A stretch of 64,000 nt of DNA from Betaproteobacteria bacterium (GCA_016705475.1 JADIYD010000009.1:295425-359424); one strand, 5' to 3'; positions 1 through 9,505 are shown, numbered from the stretch's first letter. Program-made: numbers and translations. Notes: generated by a model not told the origin, from the sequence alone.

Positions 1-149
1 GGGTGCATCTGCTCTACCCCGACAAGGGGCTCGATGTGGTGGTCGACGGCAATGGCAAGGAGCTGTTGCAATACGTGGCGCCACGCGATTTTGCCGAGCT
101 GCGCGAACCGCTGAACAAGCTGGAAGGCCAGAAACCCCTGGCACAGTGA
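1..149 (+). CDS. C-terminal fragment of an unidentified protein
   Basis: An open frame enters from the left edge (first full codon at base 3) and stops with TGA at 147-149. It gives 48 residues ending in KLEGQKPLAQ. I see no motif that identifies the family. It lies on the same strand as ndk, 72 bases upstream, and could be the last gene of a preceding unit. Only the reading frame and stop are supported. Confidence 0.5.
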   Translation, partial: VHLLYPDKGLDVVVDGNGKELLQYVAPRDFAELREPLNKLEGQKPLAQ

Positions 150-221
150 TTCGGGCGTTCGTGTTCTGAATCTGCTAAAATTGCCCGTTTTTCAACTGTC
201 TAGCTTTTGCGGAGCAATTAA

Positions 222-656
222 ATGGCTATCGAACTCGCCCTCTCCATCATCAAACCCGATGCAGTCGCCAAGAATGTCATCGGCAAGATTTACTCCCGTT
301 TTGAAACCAACGGTCTGAAGATCGTTGCCTCCAAGATGGTCTGGTTGTCCGAGCAGGAAGCCGGCCAGTTCTACGCCGTGCACAAGGCCCGTCCTTTCTT
401 CAAGGATCTGGTTTCCTTCATGACCTCTGGTCCGGTCATGGTTCAAGTGCTCGAAGGCGAAAACGCCATCGCCAAGAACCGTGAACTGATGGGCGCCACC
501 AACCCGAAGGAAGCCGCTGCCGGTACCATCCGCGCCGACTTCGCCGAATCCATCGACGCCAACGCCGTGCACGGCTCTGACGCACCGGAAACCGCCGCCG
601 TGGAAGTTGCTTTCTTCTTCCCGGGTTTGAACGTCTATTCGGCTTGTCTTCGCTGA
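222..656 (+). CDS. ndk: Nucleoside diphosphate kinase
   Basis: Transfers the gamma-phosphate from ATP to NDPs through a phospho-histidine, balancing cytosolic NTP and dNTP pools. The 144 residues start with the family-typical AIELALSIIKPDAV and contain the active-site segment NAVHGSDAPETA, whose His is the phosphorylated residue. The start follows a GGAG Shine-Dalgarno at 211-214. The C-terminus reads LNVYSACLR, slightly longer than the usual NVYSR ending. It is the first complete gene of a long co-directional housekeeping block and lies 10 bases before rlmN, a common betaproteobacterial pairing. Confidence 0.97.
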   Translation: MAIELALSIIKPDAVAKNVIGKIYSRFETNGLKIVASKMVWLSEQEAGQFYAVHKARPFFKDLVSFMTSGPVMVQVLEGENAIAKNRELMGATNPKEAAAGTIRADFAESIDANAVHGSDAPETAAVEVAFFFPGLNVYSACLR

Positions 657-666
657 TCAAAACTGC

Positions 667-1761
667 ATGACCGTCAATTTGCTGGATTTCGATGGCGAAA
701 GCCTGACTGCCTGGTTTGCCGAGCAGGGCGAAAAGCCCTTCCGCGCCAAGCAGGTCTTGCGCTGGATCCATCGTTCCGGCGTGGCGGACTTCGATGCCAT
801 GACCGATATCGCCAAGAGCCTTCGCGAGAAGCTCAAGGCGACGGCGGTCGTGGCGCCGCCGGCCATCGTCTCCGACAAGCTGTCGGACGATGGCACGCGC
901 AAGTTTCTGATCGATGTCGGCAACGGTAATGCCGTCGAAACGGTGTTCATTCCCGAAGACGACCGCGGCACGCTGTGCATCTCGACGCAAGCTGGCTGCG
1001 CGCTTGACTGCGCCTTCTGTTCGACGGGCAAGCAGGGTTTCAACCGCAACCTCACGGTCGCGGAAATCATCGGCCAGCTCTGGCAGGCCAACCACGCACT
1101 GGGTGCGGTCCACGGCGACGAACGGGTCATTTCCAACGTCGTCCTGATGGGCATGGGCGAACCGCTCGCCAACTTTGAAAATTCCGTCGCCGCGCTCAAA
1201 TTGATGCTCGACGACAACGCCTACGGCCTGTCGCGCCGCCGCGTCACCGTATCCACCTCCGGTCTGGTGCCGGTAATGGATCGTCTGGGCGATGAATGTC
1301 CGGTGGCGCTCGCTGTCTCGCTGCATGCACCGAACGACAAGCTGCGCGACCAGATCGTGCCGATCAACCAGAAATACCCGCTCAAAGAGCTGATGGCAGC
1401 CTGCCAGCGATATCTGGACAAGGCGCCGCGCGATTTCATCACCTTCGAGTACATCATGCTCGATGGCATCAACGATTCCGATGCGCACGCCCGCGAATTG
1501 CTGGCGCTGGTCAAGAGTGTGCATTGCAAGTTCAACCTGATACCCTTCAACCCCTTCCCTGGCTCGCCGTTCAAACGTTCGCCGGCCGAACGCGTGCGGC
1601 GGTTTGCCGATATCCTGATGCAGGCAGGAATTGTCACCACGACGCGCAAGACGCGCGGTGACGACATTGATGCTGCCTGTGGCCAGCTGGCCGGTCAGGT
1701 TCTGGATAAAACCAAACGGACTGCCGGGCGAGTGATTCCCCTAGTGGAGGCAAGATCGTGA
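667..1761 (+). CDS. rlmN: 23S rRNA/tRNA (adenine-C2)-methyltransferase RlmN
   Basis: Radical-SAM enzyme that methylates C2 of A2503 in 23S rRNA and A37 in some tRNAs. The 364 residues carry the CxxxCxxC cluster motif as CALDCAFC near residue 115, followed by STGKQGFNRNLT, and the GMGEPL segment typical of RlmN/Cfr. A C-terminal cysteine lies in DIDAACGQL, the expected place for the methyl-carrying cysteine. The stop overlaps the GTG start of the next gene by four bases, suggesting coupled translation. Confidence 0.97.
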   Translation: MTVNLLDFDGESLTAWFAEQGEKPFRAKQVLRWIHRSGVADFDAMTDIAKSLREKLKATAVVAPPAIVSDKLSDDGTRKFLIDVGNGNAVETVFIPEDDRGTLCISTQAGCALDCAFCSTGKQGFNRNLTVAEIIGQLWQANHALGAVHGDERVISNVVLMGMGEPLANFENSVAALKLMLDDNAYGLSRRRVTVSTSGLVPVMDRLGDECPVALAVSLHAPNDKLRDQIVPINQKYPLKELMAACQRYLDKAPRDFITFEYIMLDGINDSDAHARELLALVKSVHCKFNLIPFNPFPGSPFKRSPAERVRRFADILMQAGIVTTTRKTRGDDIDAACGQLAGQVLDKTKRTAGRVIPLVEARS

Positions 1762-2558
1762 CTGTTTTTTCGCTGAAAAACTGGGTTTCGGTGCTCTGTC
1801 TGGGCGTGGCGTGCGCATTGCCGGTCCAGGCGCAATATGACTTCAATCCGTCCGATACCGGTCAGTCGAAAGCGTCGAGCGATCCGCGGAATCGGGCCAA
1901 AATTCATACCGAACTCGGCTCGCTGTATTTTCAGGCTGGAAATCCGGGTGTTGCGCTTGATGAGCTGCGCATCGCGCTGAGTGCGGACTCCGGCTATTAT
2001 CAGGCGTACAGCGTGCGTGGCCTCGTTCGCCTCTCGCTGAAAGAGTACGGCAAGGCAGAAGACGATTTTCGTCAGGCGCTGAACCTGGCGCCGAACGATC
2101 CCGAGGTCAACAACAATTACGGCTGGTTTCTCTGCGAAACAGGGAAAGAGCGCCAGTCCATCGCCTATTTTCTCAACGCGTTGAAGAGCCCGTTGTACGA
2201 GACACCGGACAAGGCCTACACCAACGCCGGTGCTTGTGCTTTCAAGGCGGGTGATTTTGATGGTGCACAGGACTATTTGCTCAAGGCTTTGCAGCTATCG
2301 CGCGATGGCGCGGTGCCGGCGCGCCTGCAACTGGCCAAGATTTTTTACAAACGTGGCAATTTCGAAGAGTCGCGTATCTATCTGGCCGAAGCGCTGAAGG
2401 CGATGGAGCCGCCGTCTGCGGACGCCCTCTGGCTTGGTCTGCGCCTTGAGCGCAGGCAGGGCAACCGTGCCGCCGAGGCAGGCTATGCCTCGCAGCTGCG
2501 TGGTCGGTATCCGACGTCGCCGGAGTATCAGGAATTTCTTAAAGGCAATTTTGAATGA
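1758..2558 (+). CDS. pilW: Type IV pilus biogenesis/stability TPR protein PilW (PilF)
   Basis: A periplasmic or outer-membrane TPR protein needed for secretin assembly and type IV pilus stability. The 266 residues begin with a signal-like hydrophobic stretch, then several TPR units (HTELGSLYFQAGNPGVALDEL, NNNYGWFLCETGKERQSIAYF). The GTG start overlaps the rlmN stop (GTGA). A cysteine sits in the signal region (LGVAC), but the lipobox is not canonical and a VQAQ-type cleavage site is also possible. The rlmN-pilW-rodZ-ispG order is the standard one in this group and supports the name. Confidence 0.9.
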   Translation: MTVFSLKNWVSVLCLGVACALPVQAQYDFNPSDTGQSKASSDPRNRAKIHTELGSLYFQAGNPGVALDELRIALSADSGYYQAYSVRGLVRLSLKEYGKAEDDFRQALNLAPNDPEVNNNYGWFLCETGKERQSIAYFLNALKSPLYETPDKAYTNAGACAFKAGDFDGAQDYLLKALQLSRDGAVPARLQLAKIFYKRGNFEESRIYLAEALKAMEPPSADALWLGLRLERRQGNRAAEAGYASQLRGRYPTSPEYQEFLKGNFE

Positions 2559-3478
2559 GTGAGCAGGTGAATACCCCGGAAGTCGTTTCGGAAGATGTTG
2601 TCGTGATGTCCGGCCCGCCAGTCGGCGAGCAGTTACGTTTGGCGCGCGAGGCGCGTGGCCTGGAAGTGGCGGATATCGCCCAGACGCTCAAGCTTGGGCC
2701 GCGGCAGGTCGAAGCGCTGGAAGCGGGCGACTGGAAAGGGTTGCCGGGCAATACCTTCATCCGCGGATTTGTGCGGAACTACGCACGCCTGGTTCAAATT
2801 GATCAGGCCGCGCTGATGACGCTACTGGACGGTGTGCTCGAAGTCCCGGTCAATAGCCTGGGTGTTTCCGAAATGACGCCGGCGGCGATGCCGCACTCGG
2901 GCACGGCCGGCGCGCAGCGCAGCAAACTATTCGTGTTGATCGGTGCGGGATCGGTTGTCCTGGCCGCGCTAGCCTATTTCCTGATGCCCGGTGATCTCTC
3001 CTCGCTGCGTGAAAGCACGCAGTCCTTGCTCGACTCACTGGCCCGCAAGGAGCCGGAGGTGTCAACATCCGTTCCGGCCGCGGGCGCACCAGAGCCGGTA
3101 TTCCCGCCCGGGGCGACGCCGCAGCAGGTCATGAACCCGCAGGTGCTTGCGCCAGCCGAAGTGCAGACGCCTTCGGCAAGTGCAGTTTCGCCTGCGGCTG
3201 CCAAGTCGGGTGAGCAGGAATCGGGGACCGCGCCAGCCAATGCGCCACAGATGCGTTTCCTGGTTGAGAAGGATTCGTGGCTTGAGGTTCGGGATCGCGA
3301 CAACAAGATCGTGTTTTCCCAGAAGCTGAGTGCCGGTACCGAACAGGCTTTGTCCGGGCAAGGGCCGCTTTCCGTGACAGTTGGCTATGCGCCGGGTGTC
3401 CGTGTTTTCTGGCATGGTCAGGCTGTTGACCTGGCACCCTATACGCGTGGCGAAGTGGCCCGTCTGGTTCTGGAGTAA
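2555..3478 (+). CDS. rodZ: RodZ-like cell-shape protein (HTH, membrane segment, DUF4115)
   Basis: A 307-residue membrane protein of the RodZ family, which links MreB to the elongation machinery. Residues about 25-95 form a cytoplasmic Xre-type HTH (GEQLRLAREARGLEVADIAQTLKLG). One transmembrane segment follows (KLFVLIGAGSVVLAALAYF, about residue 130), then a Pro/Ala-rich periplasmic linker and a C-terminal DUF4115 domain (SWLEVRDRDNKIVFSQKL). The ATG overlaps the pilW stop. Naming rests on architecture and on the position just before ispG. Confidence 0.88.
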   Translation: MSEQVNTPEVVSEDVVVMSGPPVGEQLRLAREARGLEVADIAQTLKLGPRQVEALEAGDWKGLPGNTFIRGFVRNYARLVQIDQAALMTLLDGVLEVPVNSLGVSEMTPAAMPHSGTAGAQRSKLFVLIGAGSVVLAALAYFLMPGDLSSLRESTQSLLDSLARKEPEVSTSVPAAGAPEPVFPPGATPQQVMNPQVLAPAEVQTPSASAVSPAAAKSGEQESGTAPANAPQMRFLVEKDSWLEVRDRDNKIVFSQKLSAGTEQALSGQGPLSVTVGYAPGVRVFWHGQAVDLAPYTRGEVARLVLE

Positions 3479-3481
3479 TCC

Positions 3482-4711
3482 GTGAGTGCAGTTGCCAAAC
3501 GCCCGACCCGGTCCTGTCTTGTCGGGCATGTGAAACTCGGGGGCGATGCCCCGACGGTTATCCAGTCGATGACCAACACCGATACCGCCGATTATCTGGC
3601 CACCGCCTTGCAAACGGCCGAGTTGGCGCGTGCCGGTTCGGAACTGGTGCGCATTACGGTGAATACGCTGGAGGCTGCCGCTGCGGTCCCGAAGATTCGC
3701 GAGCATCTCGACAGGATGAACTGCAACGTCCCGTTGATCGGCGATTTTCATTACAACGGACATCGTTTGCTAACCGAGCACCCGGCCTGCGCCGAGGCGC
3801 TGGCCAAGTACCGGATCAATCCCGGCAATGTCGGCTTCGGCAAGAAGAAAGATGAGCAGTTCGCCCAGATGGTCGAACTGGCCTGCAGATATGACAAGCC
3901 GGTGCGCATCGGCGTCAACTGGGGCAGCCTTGATCAGGAATTGCTGGCGCGGATTATGGACGAAAACTCACGTCGACCGCAGCCGTTGGACGCCACCGAG
4001 ATCATGCGCCACGCGATGGTGACCTCGGCTCTCGAATCGGCGGCCAAGGCAGAAGAGGTTGGTCTGGCCGGTGAAAAGATCATCCTGTCCTGCAAGGTTT
4101 CCAGTGTTCAGGATCTGATCGCCATTTATCGCGAGCTTTCGAAGCGCGCCGACTATGCCTTGCATCTGGGTTTGACAGAAGCCGGGATGGGATCAAAAGG
4201 CATCGTTGCGTCGACTGCAGCGCTCTCGGTTTTGCTGCAGGAAGGCATCGGCGACACGATCCGTATTTCGCTGACCCCGGAACCCGGCGGTTCGCGCACG
4301 CAGGAAGTCATCGTTGGCCAGGAAATTCTGCAGACCATGGGCCTGCGCGCCTTCACACCCATGGTTGCGGCTTGCCCCGGTTGCGGCCGGACGACCAGCA
4401 CCTTTTTCCAGCAACTGGCTGGCGAGGTCCAGGATTTCGTCCGCGCCAAAATGCCGGAGTGGAAGTTGCATTACGATGGGGCCGAAAACATGACGCTGGC
4501 CGTCATGGGCTGCATCGTCAATGGCCCCGGCGAGTCCAAGCACGCCAATATCGGTATTTCGCTGCCGGGGACCGGTGAGGCACCATCGGCGCCGGTTTAC
4601 GAGGATGGCGAAAAAACGGTCACCCTCAAAGGCGACAACATCGCCAACGAATTCAAGCAAATAATCGAGCGCTATGTCGAGCGCACCTACACCAAGAAAC
4701 TGAAGTCATGA
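3482..4711 (+). CDS. ispG: 4-hydroxy-3-methylbut-2-enyl diphosphate synthase
   Basis: Iron-sulfur enzyme of the MEP isoprenoid pathway that converts MEcPP to HMBPP. The 409 residues contain the C-terminal cluster ligands in AACPGCGRTTSTFF and VMGCIVNGPGESKHANIG, and the N-terminal TIM-barrel segment (TVIQSMTNTDTADY). The length fits the longer proteobacterial form. It starts with GTG three bases after rodZ and overlaps hisS by four bases (ATGA), so the block is probably co-transcribed. Confidence 0.97.
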   Translation: MSAVAKRPTRSCLVGHVKLGGDAPTVIQSMTNTDTADYLATALQTAELARAGSELVRITVNTLEAAAAVPKIREHLDRMNCNVPLIGDFHYNGHRLLTEHPACAEALAKYRINPGNVGFGKKKDEQFAQMVELACRYDKPVRIGVNWGSLDQELLARIMDENSRRPQPLDATEIMRHAMVTSALESAAKAEEVGLAGEKIILSCKVSSVQDLIAIYRELSKRADYALHLGLTEAGMGSKGIVASTAALSVLLQEGIGDTIRISLTPEPGGSRTQEVIVGQEILQTMGLRAFTPMVAACPGCGRTTSTFFQQLAGEVQDFVRAKMPEWKLHYDGAENMTLAVMGCIVNGPGESKHANIGISLPGTGEAPSAPVYEDGEKTVTLKGDNIANEFKQIIERYVERTYTKKLKS

Positions 4712-5997
4712 GTCAAACCTTGCAAGCCGTGCGCGGGATGAACGACATCCTGCCCGACGAAGCCGCATTCTGGGAGCTGTTCGAGGACACCATCCGTTCG
4801 TGGCTCAAGAGCTACGGCTATCGCCCGATCCGCATGCCTATCGTTGAGCCGACACCGCTGTTCAAACGCGCCATCGGCGAAGTGACCGATATTGTCGAGA
4901 AGGAAATGTATTCCTTCATTGACGGCCTCAACGGTGAAGCGTTGACCCTGCGCCCGGAAGGGACTGCGGGTTGTGTGCGTGCCGTCATCGAGCACAATCT
5001 GGCAGCCCGCCAGACGCAGCGCCTTTACTACATCGGCCAGATGTTCCGCCACGAGCGCCCGCAAAAGGGGCGCTATCGCCAGTTTCATCAGGTCGGCGTC
5101 GAATCCTTCGGCATGACCGGCCCGGATATCGATGCCGAGATGATCCTCATGGGTGCCCGTCTGTGGAACGATCTCGGGCTGGATGGCATCGAACTGCAGC
5201 TCAACAGCCTTGGCCAGCCGGACGAGCGCGCCCAGCATCGCGCCGCCCTGATTACCTACTTTGAAGAGAACGCCGAACTGCTCGACGAAGAGGCCAAGCG
5301 TCGCCTGCATACCAACCCGCTGCGCATTCTGGATACCAAGAATCCGGCCATGCAGGACCTCTGCGCTGCTGCGCCCAAGCTGATTGACTACCTCGGAGCC
5401 GAGTCGCTGGCCCACTTCGAAGGCGTCCAGCGCGTTTTGCGCGATGCCGGCATTCCTTTCACAATCAACCCGCGTCTGGTCCGTGGCCTCGATTACTACA
5501 ACCTTACCGTATTCGAATGGGTGACCGACAAGCTGGGCGCTCAGGGTACGGTCTGCGCGGGTGGGCGTTACGATGGCCTGGTCGAGCAACTCGGCGGCAA
5601 GCCAACGCCAGCCTGCGGTTTCGCCATGGGCATCGAGCGACTTATCGCCCTGATCAAGGACTCCGGCGGAGAGCCGGCGGCACCCGTGCCGGATGTCTAC
5701 CTGGTCCATCAGGGTGACGAGGCGGCCCGCCTTGCCTTCCGCGTGGCCGAAGGCTTGCGCGATCAGGGAATTGACGTGCTGCAGCATTGTGGTGGCGGTA
5801 GCTTCAAGTCACAGATGAAAAAAGCCGACAGCAGTGGCGCGAGCTTCGCGGTGATTATTGGCGATGACGAAGCGTCGACCGGGGAAGTCCAGTTGAAGTC
5901 ATTGCGTCAGGTCGGCATTGAACAACGTAAACTGAAAGTCGATGAATTGGCAGAAGCTATCATCGACCAAATAATTGATTCGGACGAAGAGGAATAA
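4708..5997 (+). CDS. hisS: Histidyl-tRNA synthetase
   Basis: Class II aminoacyl-tRNA synthetase charging tRNA-His. The 429 residues show RPEGTAGCVRA, motif 2 (YYIGQMFRHERPQKGRYRQFHQ), the histidine-binding segment RGLDYYNLTVFEW and motif 3 (GFAMGIERL), then an anticodon-binding domain. The start codon overlaps the ispG stop. A HisS paralogue, hisZ, lies further along at 13073 and lacks the catalytic signature, so the two are easily told apart. Confidence 0.97.
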   Translation: MSQTLQAVRGMNDILPDEAAFWELFEDTIRSWLKSYGYRPIRMPIVEPTPLFKRAIGEVTDIVEKEMYSFIDGLNGEALTLRPEGTAGCVRAVIEHNLAARQTQRLYYIGQMFRHERPQKGRYRQFHQVGVESFGMTGPDIDAEMILMGARLWNDLGLDGIELQLNSLGQPDERAQHRAALITYFEENAELLDEEAKRRLHTNPLRILDTKNPAMQDLCAAAPKLIDYLGAESLAHFEGVQRVLRDAGIPFTINPRLVRGLDYYNLTVFEWVTDKLGAQGTVCAGGRYDGLVEQLGGKPTPACGFAMGIERLIALIKDSGGEPAAPVPDVYLVHQGDEAARLAFRVAEGLRDQGIDVLQHCGGGSFKSQMKKADSSGASFAVIIGDDEASTGEVQLKSLRQVGIEQRKLKVDELAEAIIDQIIDSDEEE

Positions 5998-6002
5998 GCA
6001 GC

Positions 6003-6641
6003 ATGGCGCATTACGACCTCGAAGAACAGGAACAGATAGACACCCTGAAAACCTGGTGGAAAATGTACGGCAACCTCGTGACGGGCCTTGTCGTAGCTGT
6101 TTCGCTGGGGGTGATCGGCTGGCAAGGCTGGAACTGGTACCAGCGTGGGCAGTCGGCACAAGCGGCAGCCATCTACAACGTTCTGGAGCAGGCAACTGCC
6201 ATGGGCGATGCCCAGAAGGTTAAGGCAGCCGCTGGCGAGTTGGCTGAAAAATTCGGCAGCACGAGCTACGCAGCGCTTGGCGCCATGATGGCTGGCAAGC
6301 AGTCTTTTGAAGCCGGTGACCTGAAGACAGCGAAAACCCAGTTTGGCTGGGTTGCCGAGAACGGCAAGGACGAGATCAAGGATCTGGCCCGCCTGCGTCT
6401 GGCCGCTGTCCAGATCGATGAACAGGCTTACGATGAAGCCCTCAAGCAACTCGACGCCGCCCATGCCCCGGCTTTCGACGCACGTTTTCAGGAAATGAAG
6501 GGTGACGTGCTCTCCGCACAAGGCAAGAAGGCCGAAGCGCGGACAGCCTACAAGGCTGCGCTCGACAAGATGACTGGCAAGCAGGGCGCCGGTCGTGAGT
6601 TGCTGCAGCAGAAGCTCGACAACCTGGGTGAGGCTGCCTGA
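6003..6641 (+). CDS. yfgM: YfgM-like membrane-anchored TPR protein (ancillary SecYEG translocon subunit family)
   Basis: A 212-residue protein with a short cytoplasmic N-terminus, one transmembrane segment (LVTGLVVAVSLGVIGWQGW, about residues 22-40) and a periplasmic TPR-like domain. E. coli YfgM works with PpiD at the Sec translocon. Position between hisS and bamB is the conserved gene order of this family. It starts five bases after hisS and its stop overlaps the bamB start by one base. Confidence 0.88.
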   Translation: MAHYDLEEQEQIDTLKTWWKMYGNLVTGLVVAVSLGVIGWQGWNWYQRGQSAQAAAIYNVLEQATAMGDAQKVKAAAGELAEKFGSTSYAALGAMMAGKQSFEAGDLKTAKTQFGWVAENGKDEIKDLARLRLAAVQIDEQAYDEALKQLDAAHAPAFDARFQEMKGDVLSAQGKKAEARTAYKAALDKMTGKQGAGRELLQQKLDNLGEAA

Positions 6642-7801
6642 TGTCACGTCAACTTGCTGCCTTGATGGTGGCCTCCGGCCTTTTGTTGGCTGGCTGCGCG
6701 ACCGTGTCGGATACGATCGATTCGATCAACCCGTTTGCCAGTGCCGGGCCGAAAATGGCGCCTTTGGGGCCGTTGACCGCAACAGCCGATGTGCGCACGG
6801 CTTGGTCGGCCAGTGCCGGCAAGGCTGGCGACTACACCTTCACGCCAGCCGTGGTGGGCAGCGCTGTCTTTGTAGCGAGCCGCAGCGGCACGGTTTCCAA
6901 GCTCGAAGACGGCAAGCTGGTCTGGAAAATAGATGCTGGCCAGCCCTTGTCGGCTGGTGTAGGGGCCAACGGCCGACTGCTGGTCGTCGGCACCTCGAAG
7001 GGAGAGGTGCTGGCCTTCTCAACCGAAAATGGCAAGGCGCTCTGGCAGGCCAAGGTATCCAGTGAGGTACTGGCGGCCCCCGTGGTTAGCGATGATGGCG
7101 TGGCAGTCAAGAGCGGTGACAACCGAATTCACCTGCTTGACGCGGGCGATGGCGGGCGCAAGTGGGTTTATCAACGCTCGACGCCCTCGTTGTCGGTGCG
7201 TAGTGCTGGTTCGCCGGTGTTTGCGGATCGCTATATCTTTGTCGGGTACCCCGGTGGCAAGCTCGTCGCTCTCGCGATTCAAAATGGTGCCCCAGTTTGG
7301 GAGGGCGCTGTCGCCTTGCCCAAGGGTGCAACCGAACTTGACCGCGTGGCAGACATAGTCGCGCCTCCTGTTGTCGATGGGCGTCTGATCTGCGCCGTCG
7401 CCTTCCAGGGCCGTGTGGCCTGTTTCGACATGGGGCAGGGCGGGGCCATGGTCTGGTCGCGTGATCTGTCATCTGTGGCTGGCCTGGCTATGGATAGCCG
7501 CTACCTGTTTGTCGCCGACGACAAGGGCGTTGTCTATGCGCTGGATCGTCAGTCAGGCAGCAGCCTCTGGAAGCAGGACAAACTCAAGAACCGTCGCCTT
7601 TCCGCGCCAGTTGTCCAGCGCGGGCTGGTTGCCGTGGCTGACGCAGAAGGCATTGTTCACTTCCTTTCCCGTGAAGACGGCAGCTTTGCCGCGCGTCAGA
7701 AAACCGATGGAACGCCGGTTCGCGCGCCACTTCAGATGCTCGGAAATGCCGTGCTGGTGCAAACCACCGGCGGCAACGTGAGCGCAATCGAGGCTCAATG
7801 A
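6641..7801 (+). CDS. bamB: Outer-membrane assembly lipoprotein BamB
   Basis: Beta-propeller lipoprotein of the BAM complex that inserts outer-membrane proteins. The 386 residues begin with a lipoprotein signal (LLLAGCATV; LAGC lipobox) and then show repeated PQQ-like blades such as GKLVWKIDAGQPL, GKALWQAKVSSEVLAAP and GSSLWKQDKLKNRRLSAPV. It sits between yfgM and der, with the der ATG overlapping its stop (ATGA), as in most beta- and gammaproteobacteria. Confidence 0.95.
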   Translation: MSRQLAALMVASGLLLAGCATVSDTIDSINPFASAGPKMAPLGPLTATADVRTAWSASAGKAGDYTFTPAVVGSAVFVASRSGTVSKLEDGKLVWKIDAGQPLSAGVGANGRLLVVGTSKGEVLAFSTENGKALWQAKVSSEVLAAPVVSDDGVAVKSGDNRIHLLDAGDGGRKWVYQRSTPSLSVRSAGSPVFADRYIFVGYPGGKLVALAIQNGAPVWEGAVALPKGATELDRVADIVAPPVVDGRLICAVAFQGRVACFDMGQGGAMVWSRDLSSVAGLAMDSRYLFVADDKGVVYALDRQSGSSLWKQDKLKNRRLSAPVVQRGLVAVADAEGIVHFLSREDGSFAARQKTDGTPVRAPLQMLGNAVLVQTTGGNVSAIEAQ

Positions 7802-9129
7802 AACCTACGCTCGTTTTGGTTGGCCGACCCAATGTCGGCAAATCCACCCTTTTCAACCGTCTGACCAAGTCGCGTGACGCCATCGTCGCCGATCTCCCGG
7901 GCCTGACGCGCGACCGCCACTACGGTCATGGAAAACTCGGCAAGAAGCCGCATCTGGTCGTCGATACGGGCGGTTTCGAACCGCTGGTCAAGGAAGGCAT
8001 CCTGCATGAAATGGCGCGCCAGACCGAACAGGCGATTGCCGAAGCCGATGCCATCATCTTCGTGGTCGATGGGCGTGCCGGTCTGACGCCGCACGACAAG
8101 GAAATCGCCAACAAGCTGCGCCGCGTCGATTGTCCGGTCATTGTTGCGGTCAACAAGGCCGAAGGCATGAATTCCGGCATGGTTGAGGCTGAGTTCCATG
8201 AACTCGGTCTCGGCGAACCGAATGCCATCTCGTCAGCTCATGGCGAAGGGGTGCGTGGCCTGGTTGAACTGGCGCTTGAGAGTTTTGCCGAGCCTGAAGA
8301 GGACGAATGGCACTCCGATGCTGTCCGGGTTGCCATTGTTGGCCGCCCCAATGTCGGCAAATCAACGCTTATCAACACCTTGCTCGGCGAGGAGCGGGTT
8401 ATTGCCTTCGATGCGCCGGGAACGACCCGTGATTCGATCGAGATCGATTTCGAGCGCGGTGGCCGGAAATACGTCCTGATCGATACCGCCGGGATGCGTA
8501 AGCGCGGCAAGATTTTTGAATCGATCGAGAAGTTTTCGGTGGTCAAGACGCTTCAGGCTATTGAAGACGCCAATGTCGTCATCCTGATGGTCGACGCCAA
8601 GGCCGATGTTTCCGACCAGGATGCGCACATTGCTGACTTCATTGTTCAGTCAGGCAAGGCGCTGGTTGTTGCGGTCAACAAATGGGATGGCCTGGATTCC
8701 TACGTTCGCGAGCAAACACGCCAGATATTGCAGCGCAAGCTGCAATTCCTGAACTTTGCCAAATTCCATTTTATTTCGGCGCGTGACAACATCGGACTGG
8801 AATCGCTTTTCCGTTCGGTGGACTCTGCCTATGCCGCAGCGATGGCCAAGATGACCACCCCGCGCTTGACGCGTGTGCTGATCGATGCGGTTGCCAAGCA
8901 GGCGCCGGCCAAGCATGGGCTGTTCCGCCCCAAGCCGCGCTATGCCCACCAGGGCGGCTCGAACCCACCGATCATCGTTATCCACGGCAACGCAGTTGAC
9001 CAGATTACCGACAGCTACCGCCGATACCTTGAACACACCTTCCGTGAAGCGTTCAAATTGCAGGGAACGCCGTTACGAATCCAGTGTGTTACTGCAAAAA
9101 ATCCGTTTGCCGACAAAGACAAGAAATAA
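7798..9129 (+). CDS. der: Ribosome-assembly GTPase Der (EngA)
   Basis: Tandem-domain GTPase needed for 50S subunit maturation. The 443 residues contain two P-loops, GRPNVGKSTLFN near residue 8 and GRPNVGKSTLIN near 181, with matching NKAEG and NKWDG motifs, and a C-terminal KH-like domain ending in TAKNPFADKDKK. The start overlaps the bamB stop by four bases. After der the tight overlaps end, and a promoter-like sequence precedes hfq. Confidence 0.97.
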   Translation: MKPTLVLVGRPNVGKSTLFNRLTKSRDAIVADLPGLTRDRHYGHGKLGKKPHLVVDTGGFEPLVKEGILHEMARQTEQAIAEADAIIFVVDGRAGLTPHDKEIANKLRRVDCPVIVAVNKAEGMNSGMVEAEFHELGLGEPNAISSAHGEGVRGLVELALESFAEPEEDEWHSDAVRVAIVGRPNVGKSTLINTLLGEERVIAFDAPGTTRDSIEIDFERGGRKYVLIDTAGMRKRGKIFESIEKFSVVKTLQAIEDANVVILMVDAKADVSDQDAHIADFIVQSGKALVVAVNKWDGLDSYVREQTRQILQRKLQFLNFAKFHFISARDNIGLESLFRSVDSAYAAAMAKMTTPRLTRVLIDAVAKQAPAKHGLFRPKPRYAHQGGSNPPIIVIHGNAVDQITDSYRRYLEHTFREAFKLQGTPLRIQCVTAKNPFADKDKK

Positions 9130-9141
9130 ACCACAAAATCT

Positions 9142-9171
9142 TTGGCAGCACTTTATAAATTTGGGTACATT
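9142..9171 (+). promoter_or_regulatory. Candidate sigma-70 promoter for hfq
   Basis: TTGGCA at 9142-9147 and TACATT at 9166-9171 are separated by 18 bases, in the A/T-rich gap between der and hfq. The hexamers match four of six and four of six consensus positions. It would start transcripts about 30 bases before the hfq start at 9206. This is sequence matching only. Confidence 0.4.
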
Positions 9172-9205
9172 AGGACCCTCATAACAATTACATGGAGTCC
9201 ACACC

Positions 9206-9442
9206 ATGAGTAACAAAGGGCAACTTTTACAAGACCCCTTCCTCAACGCTCTTCGTCGTGAGCATGTTCCCGTTTCAATTTACCTGGTGAATGGGATCAA
9301 ATTGCAGGGCCAGGTTGAATCGTTTGATCAGTACGTTGTGCTGCTCAAAAACACGGTTACCCAAATGGTTTACAAGCACGCCATCTCCACGGTGGTGCCT
9401 GCACGCCCGGTTAACCTTCAGCAGGAACAGGCCGCAGAATAA
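9206..9442 (+). CDS. hfq: RNA chaperone Hfq
   Basis: Hexameric Sm-like protein that pairs small RNAs with mRNAs. The 78 residues contain Sm1 (SNKGQLLQDPFLNALRRE, VPVSIYLVNGIKLQGQVESFDQY) and the Sm2 segment (MVYKHAISTVVPARPV). The C-terminal tail is short, as usual outside the enterobacteria. A GGAG Shine-Dalgarno lies eight bases before the ATG. The following genes hflX, hflK and hflC complete the conserved hfq cluster. Confidence 0.98.
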   Translation: MSNKGQLLQDPFLNALRREHVPVSIYLVNGIKLQGQVESFDQYVVLLKNTVTQMVYKHAISTVVPARPVNLQQEQAAE

Positions 9443-9505
9443 TCGAATCCTCTCCTGCGACTCGCCCCCGTGGCGGGTTCGCGCTTCTAATCCCTGGAAA
9501 CGCCC

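Noticed and set aside
436..1524. Minus-strand open frame of 362 codons
   Set aside because: Lies over ndk and rlmN in a high-GC shadow frame; Arg/His-rich and without motifs.
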